From the NCBI GenBank assembly GCA_012797725.1, contig JAAZON010000056.1, positions 1 to 7,083 of the forward strand: DNA of 7,083 bases, read 5' to 3'. The notes under the pieces are model-generated. The model ran no database searches. It was not told the DNA's origin and saw nothing but the letters and a program-made list of their open reading frames with translations. The DNA is from SAR324 cluster bacterium (GTDB lineage: Bacteria > Bdellovibrionota > UBA2361 > JAAZON01). A program made the translations under genes and the position numbers. Of the stretch, positions 1 to 6,142 are shown in pieces (position 1 is the stretch's first letter; each line of letters begins with the position of its first letter).

Positions 1-98
1 ATTCCAAAACTCAGGAGCTTATTTCTAAGCTCCGAACTTGGCGCATGCACCCCTCGAACGGTCGCTCGCTCTCCAATATTAAGCTGATCCAAGGTCAT
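1..98 (-). CDS. feoA: FeoA-domain protein, N-terminal part (runs off the window)
   Basis: The minus strand from ATG at 98 reads MTLDQLNIGERATVRGV, then about 15 more residues ending in a NKLLSFG stretch at the window edge. This matches the start of FeoA domains: a short 'T-L-x-x-L-x-x-G' opening, a beta strand rich in V/R, then a helix of the 'LRxKLLxxG' type. FeoA is a small cytoplasmic SH3-like protein that supports the FeoB ferrous-iron transporter. The rest, and any feoB, would lie beyond position 1. The ATG at 98 is chosen because the FeoA fold begins there, although the frame stays open further upstream. No strong Shine-Dalgarno is visible. It could also be the FeoA domain of a larger regulator, since only 32 complete codons are present. 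Family call is fairly secure; gene name less so. Confidence 0.8.
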   Translation of the reverse strand, partial: MTLDQLNIGERATVRGVHAPSSELRNKLLSFG

Positions 99-163
99 TG
101 GCGTACCGTTTGAGAACTTATCTATTGATTTGATTGAATAAAAATGCACCACATGCCAAACAT

Positions 164-182
164 AACAATGATTATTCTTTAG
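164..182 (-). promoter_or_regulatory. candidate Fur box over the feoA -10 region
   Basis: Read on the minus strand, the 19 bases from 182 to 164 match the classic Fur consensus (GATAATGATAATCATTATC) at 12 of 19 positions, including an unbroken run ATAATCATT. The match covers the -10 box and the expected transcription start, where a repressor would block RNA polymerase. Iron control of feo genes by Fur is well established; binding here is inferred. The region is AT-rich, so a chance match is possible. Confidence 0.4.
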
Positions 183-199
183 CTTACATCAGGTGTCAA
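171..199 (-). promoter_or_regulatory. sigma70-type promoter of the feoA-domain gene
   Basis: On the minus strand a perfect -35 hexamer TTGACA (199-194) is followed by a 17-base spacer and AATAAT (176-171), one mismatch from TATAAT. Transcription would start near 164 and leave a leader of about 66 bases before the ATG at 98. It lies in the 142-bp gap downstream of the haem-protein gene, so the FeoA gene can be transcribed on its own even though both genes point the same way. Confidence 0.65.
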
Positions 200-240
200 G
201 TGCCTAAGCTTCAAGCTTAAGATTCGCCCAACAGGTACTC

Positions 241-852
241 TCATCGCTTAGGGCGTATAATCCAAAGCCCTAACAAATCACCTATTTTTCGTCCGTTAAG
301 TGAAAAGTGATCAAATTTATCCGAAAGTGTTGCGGAAGTTGCTGCATTAACATCTTTCCCTAATGCTCCATGGCAACTCAAGCACAAAGCATCATCAAGG
401 TAGATGGGTGCATAGTGAACGAAATCTTCCTTTCCAATTTGATAAGTCTCTAGCTTTACGCCCTTCGAAGATTGAAGTGTCTTCAGGAAAGATTCCACAA
501 AAGCTCTTTCTTTTGTATTCTTTAACTCTTTAAAATCTCCAGTAATGCTTGCTCTTGATATCGTAAGACCCCTCTTCTCTGCCACATGTTTCATTGTCTT
601 TTGAGCAATCTGTGGACAAGATAAGATTTCTCTCTCAAGCCTTTTTCCATCCAGATACTTTTTCAATTCTGTCTTAAATTCAGAAGACAACTCGGCAGGC
701 ACTGAGGCCATATTCGACGGTATGCCAATCTGTGCAAAGCAGGGATTGTTGCAAGAAAGCGCAAGCAAATTGACCACGCTTAAAAGAATTGAAAATCTGA
801 CAGAAAAAAATCCTTGAAAAAGCCATTTAATCATAGTTTGGGCATTTTGCAT
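241..852 (-). CDS. exported mono-haem c-type protein, DUF3365/Tll0287-like domain
   Basis: 203 residues. The N-terminus has a charged/polar start, a hydrophobic core at about residues 20-33 and a plausible signal peptidase I site after CFA (residue 40), so the mature protein should be periplasmic. LALSC at residues 30-34 looks slightly like a lipobox but has unusual residues before the Cys. After a helical region (about 52-130) comes 'HYAPIYLDDALCLSCHG': Cys157, Cys160 and His161 form a c-type haem motif, and the preceding 'Y-x-P-I' and following Gly fit the DUF3365 (Tll0287-like) haem domain. That domain occurs in small periplasmic cytochromes and in sensors. There is no histidine kinase or cyclase module here, so this is a stand-alone haem protein, perhaps a redox carrier or sensor; its exact role is unknown. 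The start at 852 has no clear ribosome-binding site; Met7 (834) is an alternative. It is divergent from mprF. Confidence 0.75.
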   Translation of the reverse strand: MQNAQTMIKWLFQGFFSVRFSILLSVVNLLALSCNNPCFAQIGIPSNMASVPAELSSEFKTELKKYLDGKRLEREILSCPQIAQKTMKHVAEKRGLTISRASITGDFKELKNTKERAFVESFLKTLQSSKGVKLETYQIGKEDFVHYAPIYLDDALCLSCHGALGKDVNAATSATLSDKFDHFSLNGRKIGDLLGLWIIRPKR

Positions 853-879
853 GTTCTTGATTTCTGCGATAACTTCTCT

Positions 880-893
880 TTGCCACTTGGCAA
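880..893. repeat. perfect 6+2+6 dyad in the divergent spacer, possible operator
   Basis: TTGCCA-CT-TGGCAA is a perfect inverted repeat of 6-bp arms around a 2-bp centre. It lies 27 bp before the haem-protein start and about 70 bp before the mprF start. Its right arm contains the proposed mprF -35 hexamer (887-892), so a bound dimer would compete with RNA polymerase. No regulator can be named from it. Confidence 0.4.
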
Positions 894-914
894 TAAATGA
901 AAAAGCGAGATAAT
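887..914 (+). promoter_or_regulatory. probable mprF promoter
   Basis: TTGGCA (887-892) and GATAAT (909-914) each differ by one base from the sigma70 consensus hexamers and are separated by 16 bases. Predicted transcription start is near 921, giving a leader of about 40 bases. The -35 box lies inside the 880-893 dyad. No comparably good promoter was found for the divergent haem-protein gene. Confidence 0.5.
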
Positions 915-963
915 CAATGAATTACTCCTGTTCTTGTATATAAACAAGTAGCCTTTGGTAAAG

Positions 964-3567
964 ATGTTGCGACGTAGAAAGGTCATACTCTATTACAGAC
1001 GATTCATTCGTAAGAGCTTTGAGGTACTCAAGATACTGGTCGTTCCAGTTATTCTTCTAGCTGCCTTTTTTGCACTATATAAGACAGCAAAAAATGTTAG
1101 TTACAAGGAGCTTGAGTCAGCCGTATATGCGATACCACGCTCCCATCTAATTGAAGCTTTTATTTATTGTTTAATTAATTATTTTGTTTTGACACTCTAT
1201 GATGCCGTTGCTTTTCGGTATATCCATCACTCACTACGCTATCCTAAAATTGCCTTTACGGCGGTAATAAGCTTTGCATTTAGCCAGACAGTTGGCTTCG
1301 CCATATTGAGCGGAGGTGCAATTCGATACCGGCTATATTCTTCATGGGGCTGTTCAGCCCAGCAGATAACAAAGTTAATTGCCTTTAGTGGGCTCCATTT
1401 TTGGATGGGATTATTTTTGCTTTCTGGCTTAGCATGTTTAGTCGTTCCTGGAGATCTTTTAAAGACAGTTGGAATCTCAGAGACTGGCTCCTCCTATATA
1501 GGAATAATATTTCTTCTACCCATTGCTATTTATCTTATTCTCACCACTGTACGTAAGACTCCCATTATGCTGGGGCAATGGGAGATCCCAATGCCCTCCT
1601 TCCCGCTAGCAGCCCTGGCTCTGGCCGTGGCATGTCTTGATTGGATTGTAGTAGCCAAGGTTCTTCACGCTCTGCTTCCAGCAAGTCCCTCCATTCCTTT
1701 TCATCGCCTTCTTGTTGCTTTCTTTCTGTCACAAGCAAGTGGCGTCTTAAGTCATGTCCCAGGCGGGCTCGGAGTATTCGAGACAGTGATGCTCATCACC
1801 ATGAGTAATATTTCACAGACCTCTTTGTTAGCATCACTCCTTCTTTTCCGTGTTGTCTACTACTTGCTTCCCTTCATTGCCGCGATCTTGCTTTTGCTAC
1901 TCTGGGAATTCTTGCGGGGATCTTTATCTGCCCGGGTGAGAAAGACCATAGAACCGGTTGATTCTGCGCTTTCTGGAATTGTTCCACCCTTACTTGCTTT
2001 AAATGCCTTTCTAGCTGGAACTGTTCTTATGTTTTCGGGAGTGACACCGCCTGCTCGAGGCCGTTTGTGGTGGATCCGAGACGTATTACCCTTACCTCTT
2101 CTTGAGGTTTCACATTTTCTAAACTCCGTTATTGCAACTCTTCTTGTGATTCTAGCGTGGAGCATTTGGAAGCGAGTTGATGCAGCCTATGTTATGACGT
2201 TAATCTTATTCCTCATGGGAGCTGCGGTATCGCTTCTGAAGGGACTTGACTATGAAGAGGCTATACTCCTTCTGATAATGGCAGCTGTTCTTTCTCATTG
2301 TCGACGCTATTTTTACCGCAAAGCAGCGATATTCTCTGGATTTCGGTTGCAGACTTTAGTGGCTTTTTTGGTTATTGCGGCATTATCGGCTTGGCTGGGA
2401 ATATTTGTTTATAGCCATATATCATACAGTCATTCGCTATGGTTTAGTTTCTCTACACATGGTGATGCATCAAGATTCATGCGAGCAGGCTTAGGAAGTT
2501 TCCTAATCATTCTATTCATTGCTCTTCAACAAGCCCTCAAACCCGCACCACCCCCAACCCCTTATCCAACAGAAGTTGAATTTGAAAAAGTTCACAGAAT
2601 TCTTTCCCGATCTTCCACAAGTCTGGGCAATCTTGCATTATTGGGGGATAAGTTTCTTCTCTTTAGCGAACGAAACGATGCCTTTCTGATGTACAGAAAT
2701 AGTTCAAATAGCTGGATCGCACTCGGAGATCCCGTAGGAGAAGAAGACTCTCATGAAGAACTAATTTGGAGGCTTAGAGATCTAGCCGATCAACATGATG
2801 GCCATTGCGCTTTTTATCAGATACCCGCGGAAAGTCTCTTTAAATACGTGGACATTGGTCTGAACTTCATTAAACTTGGCGAAGAAGCCTTGGTGGATCT
2901 TTCGAAGTTTTCCTTGGAAGCACCGCCGATGAAAACATTTCGGAATACTCTTCGAAAACTTGAAAATAAGGGCTACCAATTCTCAATCGCACCATCTGAA
3001 GAAACTTCACAATGGCTCCCTCAACTTAAAAGAATATCAGATGCATGGCTCGCAGAGAAAAACACAAGCGAAAAGGGATTTTCGATGGGCTTCTTTTATG
3101 AGCCCTATTTGCGGAATTTCCCGTTGGCACTTATCAAAAAAGATGAGGACCTTGTTGCCTTCGCAAATATTTGGAGTTCTGGAAACAAGCAGGAACTATC
3201 GATCGATTTGATGCGCCAAGCAAGCGATGCCCCTAACGGCATTATGGATTTCCTCTTCCTAAACATGATGAAATTTGGCCAAGAGAATGGATACAAAGAT
3301 TTCAATTTAGGAATGGCACCCCTTTCAGGACTTGAATTTCAAAGGTTAAGCCCCCTTTGGAACAAAGTTGGTGCTTTTATTTATACCCATGGCGAACATT
3401 TTTACAATTTTGAAGGCTTGAGGCATTATAAGGAGAAATTCAATCCGAGATGGGAAGCCCGATACTTGGCGTATCAAGGGAAATTGACCCTTCCTATAAT
3501 CCTAAGCAATATAGCAATATTAATCTCTGGAGGTCTAAAGAATCTATTTACGAAGTCTTCCCCTTAG
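964..3567 (+). CDS. mprF: MprF: phosphatidylglycerol lysyltransferase/flippase, full length
   Basis: 867 residues from ATG964, a normal length for bifunctional MprF (about 840-880). An in-frame TTG at 955 would add three residues; neither start has a convincing Shine-Dalgarno. Residues about 20-530 are a polytopic membrane region with roughly a dozen hydrophobic segments. It carries the flippase signatures SGGAIRYRLYS (from residue 116) and SHVPGGLGVFE (from 263). Residues about 535-840 are the cytosolic GNAT-like (DUF2156) synthase domain: SIDLMR (around 748-751), MDFLF, FNLGMAPLSG, and the C-terminal signature FYNFEGLRxYKEKFxPxWExRYLAY starting near 813. The family transfers an amino acid, usually lysine or sometimes alanine, from aminoacyl-tRNA to phosphatidylglycerol and moves the product to the outer leaflet. 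This lowers surface negative charge and protects against cationic peptides. Which amino acid is used cannot be read from the sequence. Its neighbours give no functional hint. Confidence 0.95.
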   Translation: MLRRRKVILYYRRFIRKSFEVLKILVVPVILLAAFFALYKTAKNVSYKELESAVYAIPRSHLIEAFIYCLINYFVLTLYDAVAFRYIHHSLRYPKIAFTAVISFAFSQTVGFAILSGGAIRYRLYSSWGCSAQQITKLIAFSGLHFWMGLFLLSGLACLVVPGDLLKTVGISETGSSYIGIIFLLPIAIYLILTTVRKTPIMLGQWEIPMPSFPLAALALAVACLDWIVVAKVLHALLPASPSIPFHRLLVAFFLSQASGVLSHVPGGLGVFETVMLITMSNISQTSLLASLLLFRVVYYLLPFIAAILLLLLWEFLRGSLSARVRKTIEPVDSALSGIVPPLLALNAFLAGTVLMFSGVTPPARGRLWWIRDVLPLPLLEVSHFLNSVIATLLVILAWSIWKRVDAAYVMTLILFLMGAAVSLLKGLDYEEAILLLIMAAVLSHCRRYFYRKAAIFSGFRLQTLVAFLVIAALSAWLGIFVYSHISYSHSLWFSFSTHGDASRFMRAGLGSFLIILFIALQQALKPAPPPTPYPTEVEFEKVHRILSRSSTSLGNLALLGDKFLLFSERNDAFLMYRNSSNSWIALGDPVGEEDSHEELIWRLRDLADQHDGHCAFYQIPAESLFKYVDIGLNFIKLGEEALVDLSKFSLEAPPMKTFRNTLRKLENKGYQFSIAPSEETSQWLPQLKRISDAWLAEKNTSEKGFSMGFFYEPYLRNFPLALIKKDEDLVAFANIWSSGNKQELSIDLMRQASDAPNGIMDFLFLNMMKFGQENGYKDFNLGMAPLSGLEFQRLSPLWNKVGAFIYTHGEHFYNFEGLRHYKEKFNPRWEARYLAYQGKLTLPIILSNIAILISGGLKNLFTKSSP

Positions 3568-3593
3568 TGCATTACCGGATCTCCGCAAACTAA

Positions 3594-3622
3594 TTGAGCA
3601 TTTTTCAATAATAGTGTATGTT
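3594..3622 (+). promoter_or_regulatory. possible weak promoter for the FmdB-type gene
   Basis: TTGAGC (3594-3599) and TATGTT (3617-3622) are separated by 17 bases, four of six matches each to consensus. The site lies in the 89-bp gap after mprF, which shows no clear terminator. The small gene may instead be read through from mprF. Confidence 0.25.
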
Positions 3623-3656
3623 TTAACCTGAATGAGTAATTGTTAGATTAAATGCG

Positions 3657-3902
3657 ATGCCACTTTATGACTTTACATGCCTAAATTGTGGAAAAGTTTT
3701 TGAGTTATCACTTAGTCTTGAAGAACGGGAACAACAATCCAGTAAAAAGCTTTGCCCATCCTGCTCATCTAAGAATGTCGAACAAAAGCTAAGTTTTTCA
3801 GGTGGTATTATTGCAGGTGGCACAACATCCATTCCAAACGAACCCCCATGTATGTCTGGCGCTTGTTGCCCAAATGGCTCCTGCCCTTGGGAAAAAGATT
3901 GA
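3657..3902 (+). CDS. FmdB/CxxC-type zinc-ribbon protein
   Basis: 81 residues opening MPLYDFTCLNCGKVFE, the standard opening of FmdB-type putative regulatory proteins. Cys8-x2-Cys11 and Cys33-x2-Cys36 form a single zinc ribbon of about 40 residues. A Gly/Ser-rich linker (about 47-60) leads to a second Cys group near the end, Cys65-x4-Cys70-Cys71-x4-Cys76. The family is named after a regulator linked to formamidase in Methylophilus, but for most members no function has been shown, so none is assigned. The ATG at 3657 is chosen because the family motif begins there; no Shine-Dalgarno is evident. It follows mprF by 89 bp on the same strand and converges on the toxin gene, with 19 bp between their stops. 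Confidence 0.8.
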   Translation: MPLYDFTCLNCGKVFELSLSLEEREQQSSKKLCPSCSSKNVEQKLSFSGGIIAGGTTSIPNEPPCMSGACCPNGSCPWEKD

Positions 3903-3921
3903 CTGGTACCAGATTGACAGC

Positions 3922-4310
3922 TCAAAGGACTTCGACCGAACACTCTTCTCTTATTCTTTGATCACTAGTAACAAGTGTTAGCCCTTGCACCTCGACTGTA
4001 GCTATAAGAAAACGATTGGCGGGATCATTGTGAGAAAGGTTCACTTTCCTGCTTCTCACTGCTATCTCGGAACTAATAGCAGCCTCACGCATTGGTATCT
4101 TACGAAGAACAGCCTTTATCCACTCTTCGGGATCATCTCCCAGTTGAACTTGTCTATGTTCATGCAAGAGCATTGCTTCCCAGACTGAAATTGGCCTCAA
4201 CCACAACTCATTCCTTTCATCTTCAACTGCTTTTTTTGAACGGCGCTCAGTTTGCTTTCATCCAGCAAGCACCAAAGCCAAATGTGGATGTCCAGAAGAA
4301 GCTGCTTCAC
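3922..4310 (-). pseudogene. vapC: VapC-type PIN-domain toxin, frame broken at codon 27 (decayed or recoded)
   Basis: The GTG at 4310 directly follows the antitoxin stop and opens MKQLLLDIHIWLW, the normal start of this VapC group (LLDTHIWLW). Frame 0 ends after 37 residues. Reading -1 from the A-run at 4230-4237 gives AVEDERNELWLRPISVWE and continues to a stop at 3922. The joined product is 129 residues, the usual VapC length. PIN toxins are Mg-dependent RNases with a cluster of acidic residues. Here Asp7, Glu45, Asp96 and Asp117 are present, but position 99, expected as Asp in the 'DPADRxLIA' motif, is Asn, and the usual Thr after Asp7 is Ile. This suggests a weakened or dead nuclease. The only stand-alone ORF starts at codon 36 and would lack the catalytic Asp7. 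A base-count error in the A-run would also explain the break. The PIN identity is secure; activity is doubtful. Confidence 0.8.
4230..4236 (-). other. A AAA AAG slippery heptamer, candidate -1 frameshift site in vapC
   Basis: In the vapC frame the codons are CAA AAA AAG (4238-4230), so the heptamer A AAA AAG is in exactly the X XXY YYZ phase used by dnaX and many IS elements. A -1 slip makes the next codon GCA and restores the PIN reading frame without loss. No Shine-Dalgarno-like stimulator upstream and no strong stem-loop just downstream was found by eye, so a plain one-base loss from an A8 run remains a good alternative. Confidence 0.55.
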
Positions 4311-4544
4311 TTATTTGAGCGCCTTCCAGTCCGCCGATTTATCGTGATTAATAAGGTCTCCAAGTATCTGAGCAGTATTTTTTAGCGAACCAGCTGCGGG
4401 CCTCCGTTTCTGTTTAGAGACAGGGTAAATCACCACCAAGGGATCGCCATTTTTGGTAACCAGAAGTGGATCTTTGGAACTATGTACTTTCGCAAGTAGC
4501 TTAAGACACTCAGCTTTCAGCCTACTGATCGATATTTCATCCAT
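4311..4544 (-). CDS. Phd/YefM-type antitoxin of a VapBC-like module
   Basis: 77 residues. The N-terminal half (MDEISISRLKAECLKLLAKV, then DPLLVTKNGDPLVVIYPV) is a typical Phd/YefM fold: the S-x-S-x-x-R/K-x-x helix pair that binds DNA, then the 'x-VTKNG-P-AVI-P' strand pair. The C-terminal tail (about 45-77), ending in SADWKALK, would be the flexible part that wraps the toxin. Such antitoxins neutralise the PIN RNase and repress their own operon together with it. Its TAA is followed immediately by the toxin GTG, with no gap, so the two are one transcript and probably coupled. It appears intact while the toxin frame is broken. Only six bases separate the proposed -10 box from its ATG, so the mRNA may be nearly leaderless. 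Confidence 0.85.
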   Translation of the reverse strand: MDEISISRLKAECLKLLAKVHSSKDPLLVTKNGDPLVVIYPVSKQKRRPAAGSLKNTAQILGDLINHDKSADWKALK

Positions 4545-4550
4545 ACCTTT

Positions 4551-4580
4551 ATTATAGAACCAGTCACTGTCTATAGTCGA
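4551..4580 (-). promoter_or_regulatory. antitoxin-toxin promoter, near-leaderless
   Basis: On the minus strand a perfect TATAAT (4556-4551) ends six bases before the antitoxin ATG (4544). The best -35 at usual spacing is TCGACT (4580-4575), four of six matches, 18 bases upstream. Transcription would begin at or within a few bases of the start codon, leaving little or no room for a ribosome-binding site; the AAAGG seen there is one base from the ATG. Confidence 0.5.
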
Positions 4581-4586
4581 TGTCTA
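4562..4586 (-). repeat. 12-bp tandem repeat over the antitoxin promoter, likely operator
   Basis: On the minus strand TAGACATCGACT (4586-4575) and TAGACAGTGACT (4573-4562) are direct repeats matching at 10 of 12 positions, separated by one base. They cover the proposed -35 hexamer and most of the spacer, which is where an autoregulating antitoxin-toxin complex would be expected to bind. Binding is inferred from position only. Confidence 0.45.
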
Positions 4587-4634
4587 GTTTTTTATTTCAG
4601 TTATTCCTGGGGCTCGCTACAGCTTCATTGCTTT

Positions 4635-5087
4635 TCATAACTCAAGCATCATGGCAATCTCATCACAGCAATTAAACTTTACACAATTTACACAATCAAC
4701 CCAAACTTTACGCGGTAGAGATTCATGAGGGACTGTTTTAAATCCAAGTTTTGCAAAAAACTTATCCACGTACGTGAAAGCATAGACTTGACTAAGACCA
4801 AGCTCTCTTGCTTCATCGATATTGGATTGCACCAATGCTCGTCCAATTCCCTGCCCTGATGCAGATTCATCAACTGCTAGAGATCTTATTTCTCCCATGT
4901 CTAACCAGGTAAGGTGCAAGGCAGAACAGCCCACAATTTGCCCGTCAGTTTCACTCACATGAAAATCTCGAATATGCTCATAAATACTTAATGGGGCTCT
5001 TGGAAGCATCAAATTTTTCTTAGCATAGTCATTTACCAGCTCATATATTCTTTGACCATCTGAAGCCTTTGCTTTTCTAATCTGCAT
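4635..5087 (-). CDS. GNAT N-acetyltransferase, compact N-acetylglutamate synthase-like (ArgA-type)
   Basis: 150 residues from ATG5087, preceded by GGAAGGG ten bases upstream; a TTG at 5111 overlapping the previous gene is less likely because it precedes both this ribosome-binding site and the conserved start [10 protein letters not shown]. It is a single GNAT domain: '[17 protein letters not shown]' (28-44), '[21 protein letters not shown]' (52-72), and the acetyl-CoA loop SGQGIGRAL (77-85), with Ser where Arg/Gln is usual. The C-terminus has Cys132-x2-Cys135-x4-Cys140-Cys141 followed by DEIAMML, typical of the small GNATs annotated as ArgA-like amino-acid acetyltransferases. These lack the kinase-like domain of classical ArgA and make N-acetylglutamate from acetyl-CoA and glutamate, the first step of arginine synthesis. 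Substrate is inferred from family resemblance. It lies 20 bp after korB, probably the same operon. Confidence 0.75.
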   Translation of the reverse strand: MQIRKAKASDGQRIYELVNDYAKKNLMLPRAPLSIYEHIRDFHVSETDGQIVGCSALHLTWLDMGEIRSLAVDESASGQGIGRALVQSNIDEARELGLSQVYAFTYVDKFFAKLGFKTVPHESLPRKVWVDCVNCVKFNCCDEIAMMLEL

Positions 5088-5097
5088 TTTGTGATTA

Positions 5098-5104
5098 CCC
5101 TTCC
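5098..5104 (-). promoter_or_regulatory. ribosome-binding site that sets the GNAT start
   Basis: GGAAGGG on the minus strand lies ten bases before ATG5087 and just after the korB stop (5108-5110). It supports the 150-residue start and rules against the longer reading from 5111. Confidence 0.6.
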
Positions 5105-5107
5105 AGT

Positions 5108-6142
5108 TCAATCAACCTTCCATGTATGACCTTGCGCAAATAATTTTCTAAGCCTCTCATCTGCGCCGTCAGTACAGGGCAGTTTGTGGACTAGCTTTCT
5201 ATCGTTTGGAAAAAAGAATTCCTCGAAACATTTTCGTTCCTGCTTATAGAAGACTCCAAATGGAACTGGGAAATCAGGTTCTTCCAAAGAGGCTATGGCT
5301 CGTGCCATCTGTAAATTTGTTTCATCATAAACGATTATGTCTCCCATCTTGCAACTGCTCTGTGATGAATTAATCTCACATATTTTTGGAACTAATCCAT
5401 CGAAGCATAGGCCTTTATCTTTATTCTTGCCGAATATAAGTGCTTTACCATGTTCGAGGGGGAGCTTGTTCTCGTCTCTGGTTTCTTTCTCAGTGAATCT
5501 TTCGAATGCATCATCTGCGAACATTTTGCAGTTATCATATATCTCAATAAACGATGTTCCTTTGTGAGCAATCGCTTCTCTAAAAACTCTTGTCATCATG
5601 GATAGATCGCTATACAAGACCCTCGCAACGAAACTTCCCGAAGCCCCAAGAGCCAAAGCCACCGGGTTAAATGGATAGTCAACGGAGCCTTGAGGCGAAG
5701 ACTTCGTGCAAACACCCAAGCCTGTTGTTGGCGAGGTCTGTCCCTTTGTAAGGCCATAGATTCTGTTATTAAAGAGCAGCACAACCATGTCAGGGTTGCG
5801 TCGCAAAAGGTGGATGAAGTGGTTGCCACCTATCCCCAATGCATCACCATCGCCAGTTATTACCCAGACTTTAAGGTCGGGATTTGCAAGCTTGATGCCT
5901 GTTGCAATAGCTGGTGCCCTGCCATGAAGACCATGGAAACCATATGTATCTATGTAATACGGGAAGCGGCTGGAGCATCCGATTCCTGACACAAATACAT
6001 ATTGCTCAGGTGGGACACCAAAATCAGGAAGCAGCTTCTGAATCGCTGAGAGAATAACATTATTACCACAGCCTGCGCACCAGCGAGGCTGAGAATCTGG
6101 TTTGAAATCCTCTATACTTAATTTCTTTGTTTCCATTTTCAT
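5108..6142 (-). CDS. korB: 2-oxoacid:ferredoxin oxidoreductase, beta subunit (KorB/PorB type)
   Basis: 344 residues from ATG6142, whose A is the last base of the korA stop (TAATG), with AGGA four bases upstream; ATG6136 is an alternative. The beta subunit binds thiamine diphosphate and a 4Fe-4S cluster and carries out oxidative decarboxylation of a 2-oxoacid to acyl-CoA with reduced ferredoxin, or the reverse. Visible motifs: WCAGCG (Cys22, Cys25), SGIGCSSR (Cys56) and DNCKMF (Cys205), a plausible set of cluster ligands; ThDP motif GDGD at 97-100 with the paired Asn at 125-126 and [12 protein letters not shown] following. The fold and length fit the KorB group that pairs with a fused gamma-alpha KorA, usually using 2-oxoglutarate. 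Pyruvate or branched 2-oxoacids cannot be excluded from these motifs. It acts in the cytoplasm and is co-translated with korA. Confidence 0.9.
   Translation of the reverse strand: MKMETKKLSIEDFKPDSQPRWCAGCGNNVILSAIQKLLPDFGVPPEQYVFVSGIGCSSRFPYYIDTYGFHGLHGRAPAIATGIKLANPDLKVWVITGDGDALGIGGNHFIHLLRRNPDMVVLLFNNRIYGLTKGQTSPTTGLGVCTKSSPQGSVDYPFNPVALALGASGSFVARVLYSDLSMMTRVFREAIAHKGTSFIEIYDNCKMFADDAFERFTEKETRDENKLPLEHGKALIFGKNKDKGLCFDGLVPKICEINSSQSSCKMGDIIVYDETNLQMARAIASLEEPDFPVPFGVFYKQERKCFEEFFFPNDRKLVHKLPCTDGADERLRKLFAQGHTWKVD

Noticed and set aside
14..33. Perfect 8-bp hairpin with a TTTC loop, like a terminator
   Set aside because: It lies inside the FeoA coding sequence on the minus strand and has no T-run directly after the stem on either strand.
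3..113. Open plus-strand frame ending in TGA at 111-113, like the end of a gene
   Set aside because: The opposite strand encodes a recognisable FeoA start in the same bases, and the plus-strand peptide resembles nothing I know.
205..219. Inverted repeat TAAGCTT-C-AAGCTTA after the haem-protein gene
   Set aside because: The one-base centre cannot form a good hairpin loop and no T-run follows, so it is not a convincing terminator; no operator role can be supported.
1860..2165. 101-codon frame on the minus strand inside mprF
   Set aside because: It is antisense to conserved MprF membrane segments and is a basic, low-complexity peptide with no recognisable domain.
3903..3912. Palindrome CTGGTACCAG between the convergent fmdB-type and vapC stops
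   Set aside because: There is no loop and no T-run, so it is not a bidirectional terminator; a 10-bp palindrome is expected by chance.
4092..4385. 97-codon frame on the plus strand across the toxin and antitoxin
   Set aside because: It is antisense to the PIN and Phd coding sequences and crosses the gene boundary; both minus-strand genes are recognisable.
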